DNA of 64,000 bases, taken from Chlamydiales bacterium. Lineage in GTDB: Bacteria; Chlamydiota; Chlamydiia; Chlamydiales; JARBTQ01. The notes under the pieces are model-generated. The model was not told where the DNA came from. It saw only the letters and a program-made list of their open reading frames with translations, and searched no databases. The stretch is taken from the NCBI GenBank assembly GCA_029240075.1, contig JARBTQ010000004.1, positions 62,001 to 126,000 on the forward strand, in the 5' to 3' direction. Positions 63,676 through 64,000 of the stretch are shown here, in pieces; position 1 is the stretch's first letter, and every line of letters starts with the position of its first letter. The position numbers and the translations under genes were made by a program.

Positions 63676-63917
63676 GTTAAAAATTCCTATATTTTAAAAA
63701 TAGCAAATGCAATCTATAATGCGGCAGTATATTATTCAATAAATTTCTTATGTATAAGTACATTTGTTAATTGACCCAAGACTAAGAAGTCATAGATCAA
63801 TAAGTCTCTTTTTTTTGTATAATAAATTAATTTTCAAGTTTTTTGTGTTAAAAAAACTTTAATAGTGTTCAGTGAACTTATTTTAAATTTTTAATTTTAT
63901 TAAATAATGATGTTACG

Positions 63918-64000
63918 ATGCCTTTATTCACTAAAGAAAGTTTAGAAAGTTTACGTTCTCGTATCAATTTAGTCGAGCTATTATCCTCATATATCGAATT
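63918..64000 (+). CDS. dnaG: DNA primase DnaG, N-terminal fragment (cut by window edge)
   Basis: ATG at 63918 opens 27 codons to the right edge: MPLFTKESLESLRSRINLVE and then LLSSYIE. The pattern (F/Y-x-x-E/D-x-L-x-x-L-R-x-x-I-x-L/I-V-E-L/V-L-S-x-Y/H) is the standard start of bacterial primase before the CHC2 zinc finger. The zinc finger and catalytic core lie beyond the window. The AT-rich 242 bases before it (63676-63917) are the shared promoter region with the tail-anchored protein gene. Confidence 0.75.
   Translation, partial: MPLFTKESLESLRSRINLVELLSSYIE

Noticed and set aside
49592-63915. 17-base match ATTAAATAATGATGTTA at 49592-49608 and 63899-63915
   Set aside because: In AT-rich DNA of this length one such match is expected by chance, and the surrounding sequences do not align well.
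1-64000. CRISPR arrays, rRNA genes, intact insertion sequences, prophage
   Set aside because: I looked for regularly spaced repeats, rRNA-like segments, full transposase or integrase frames and phage structural genes and saw none.

Overview
The window looks like chromosomal DNA of an amoeba- or protist-associated member of the Chlamydiota. It is AT-rich. It carries housekeeping genes whose proteins resemble chlamydial ones (zwf-pgl, tsaD, an RsbU-type phosphatase, ruvA, nth, a zntA-like P-type ATPase, mgtE, ubiD, rpmB, and the start of dnaG at the right edge). Between them lie very large eukaryote-like or lineage-specific proteins: an F-box/LRR protein, a 1161-residue ankyrin protein, a MORN/YwqK repeat protein and a 3353-residue DUF3638-type protein. 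There is no rRNA, CRISPR array or intact insertion sequence. The placement rests on protein character only, and I cannot name a genus.

Region 1 (1-5410, minus strand) is part of a biosynthetic cluster in the order: ketosynthase-like chain-length factor, acyltransferase, two acyl carrier proteins, COG4648-type membrane protein, AMP-ligase, dehydratase, and a glycosyltransferase cut by the left edge. A phosphopantetheinyl transferase lies upstream. This order matches the core of aryl polyene (APE) pigment clusters. The rest of the pathway should lie to the left of position 1.

Region 2 (5584-19350) holds a small Cys-rich protein, a lipoprotein, a FlgM-like protein, a DUF4385 protein, a class D beta-lactamase-like protein, a 940-residue Thr/Ala-rich protein, an unknown 671-residue protein, a FliK/SctP-like protein, a P1B ATPase, an unknown protein and a GNAT-like protein. 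Region 3 (19428-38795) has nth, ruvA and then the large host-interaction candidates. Region 4 (38920-51226) is mostly metabolic and envelope genes: phosphohexomutase, UbiD, L28, MscS, an AsmA/TamB-like protein and MgtE. Region 5 (51721-64000) has the ankyrin protein, the oxidative pentose phosphate pair zwf-pgl, tsaD, the phosphatase, tRNA-Arg(ACG), a FliD flagellar cap protein, a tail-anchored unknown protein and the start of dnaG.

The three points most worth following up are the APE-type cluster in a presumed intracellular bacterium; the scattered flagellar-type proteins (FlgM-like, FliK/SctP-like, clear FliD) in a group usually regarded as non-motile; and the set of candidate host-directed effectors, with degenerate repeats flanking the 10-kb DUF3638 gene.
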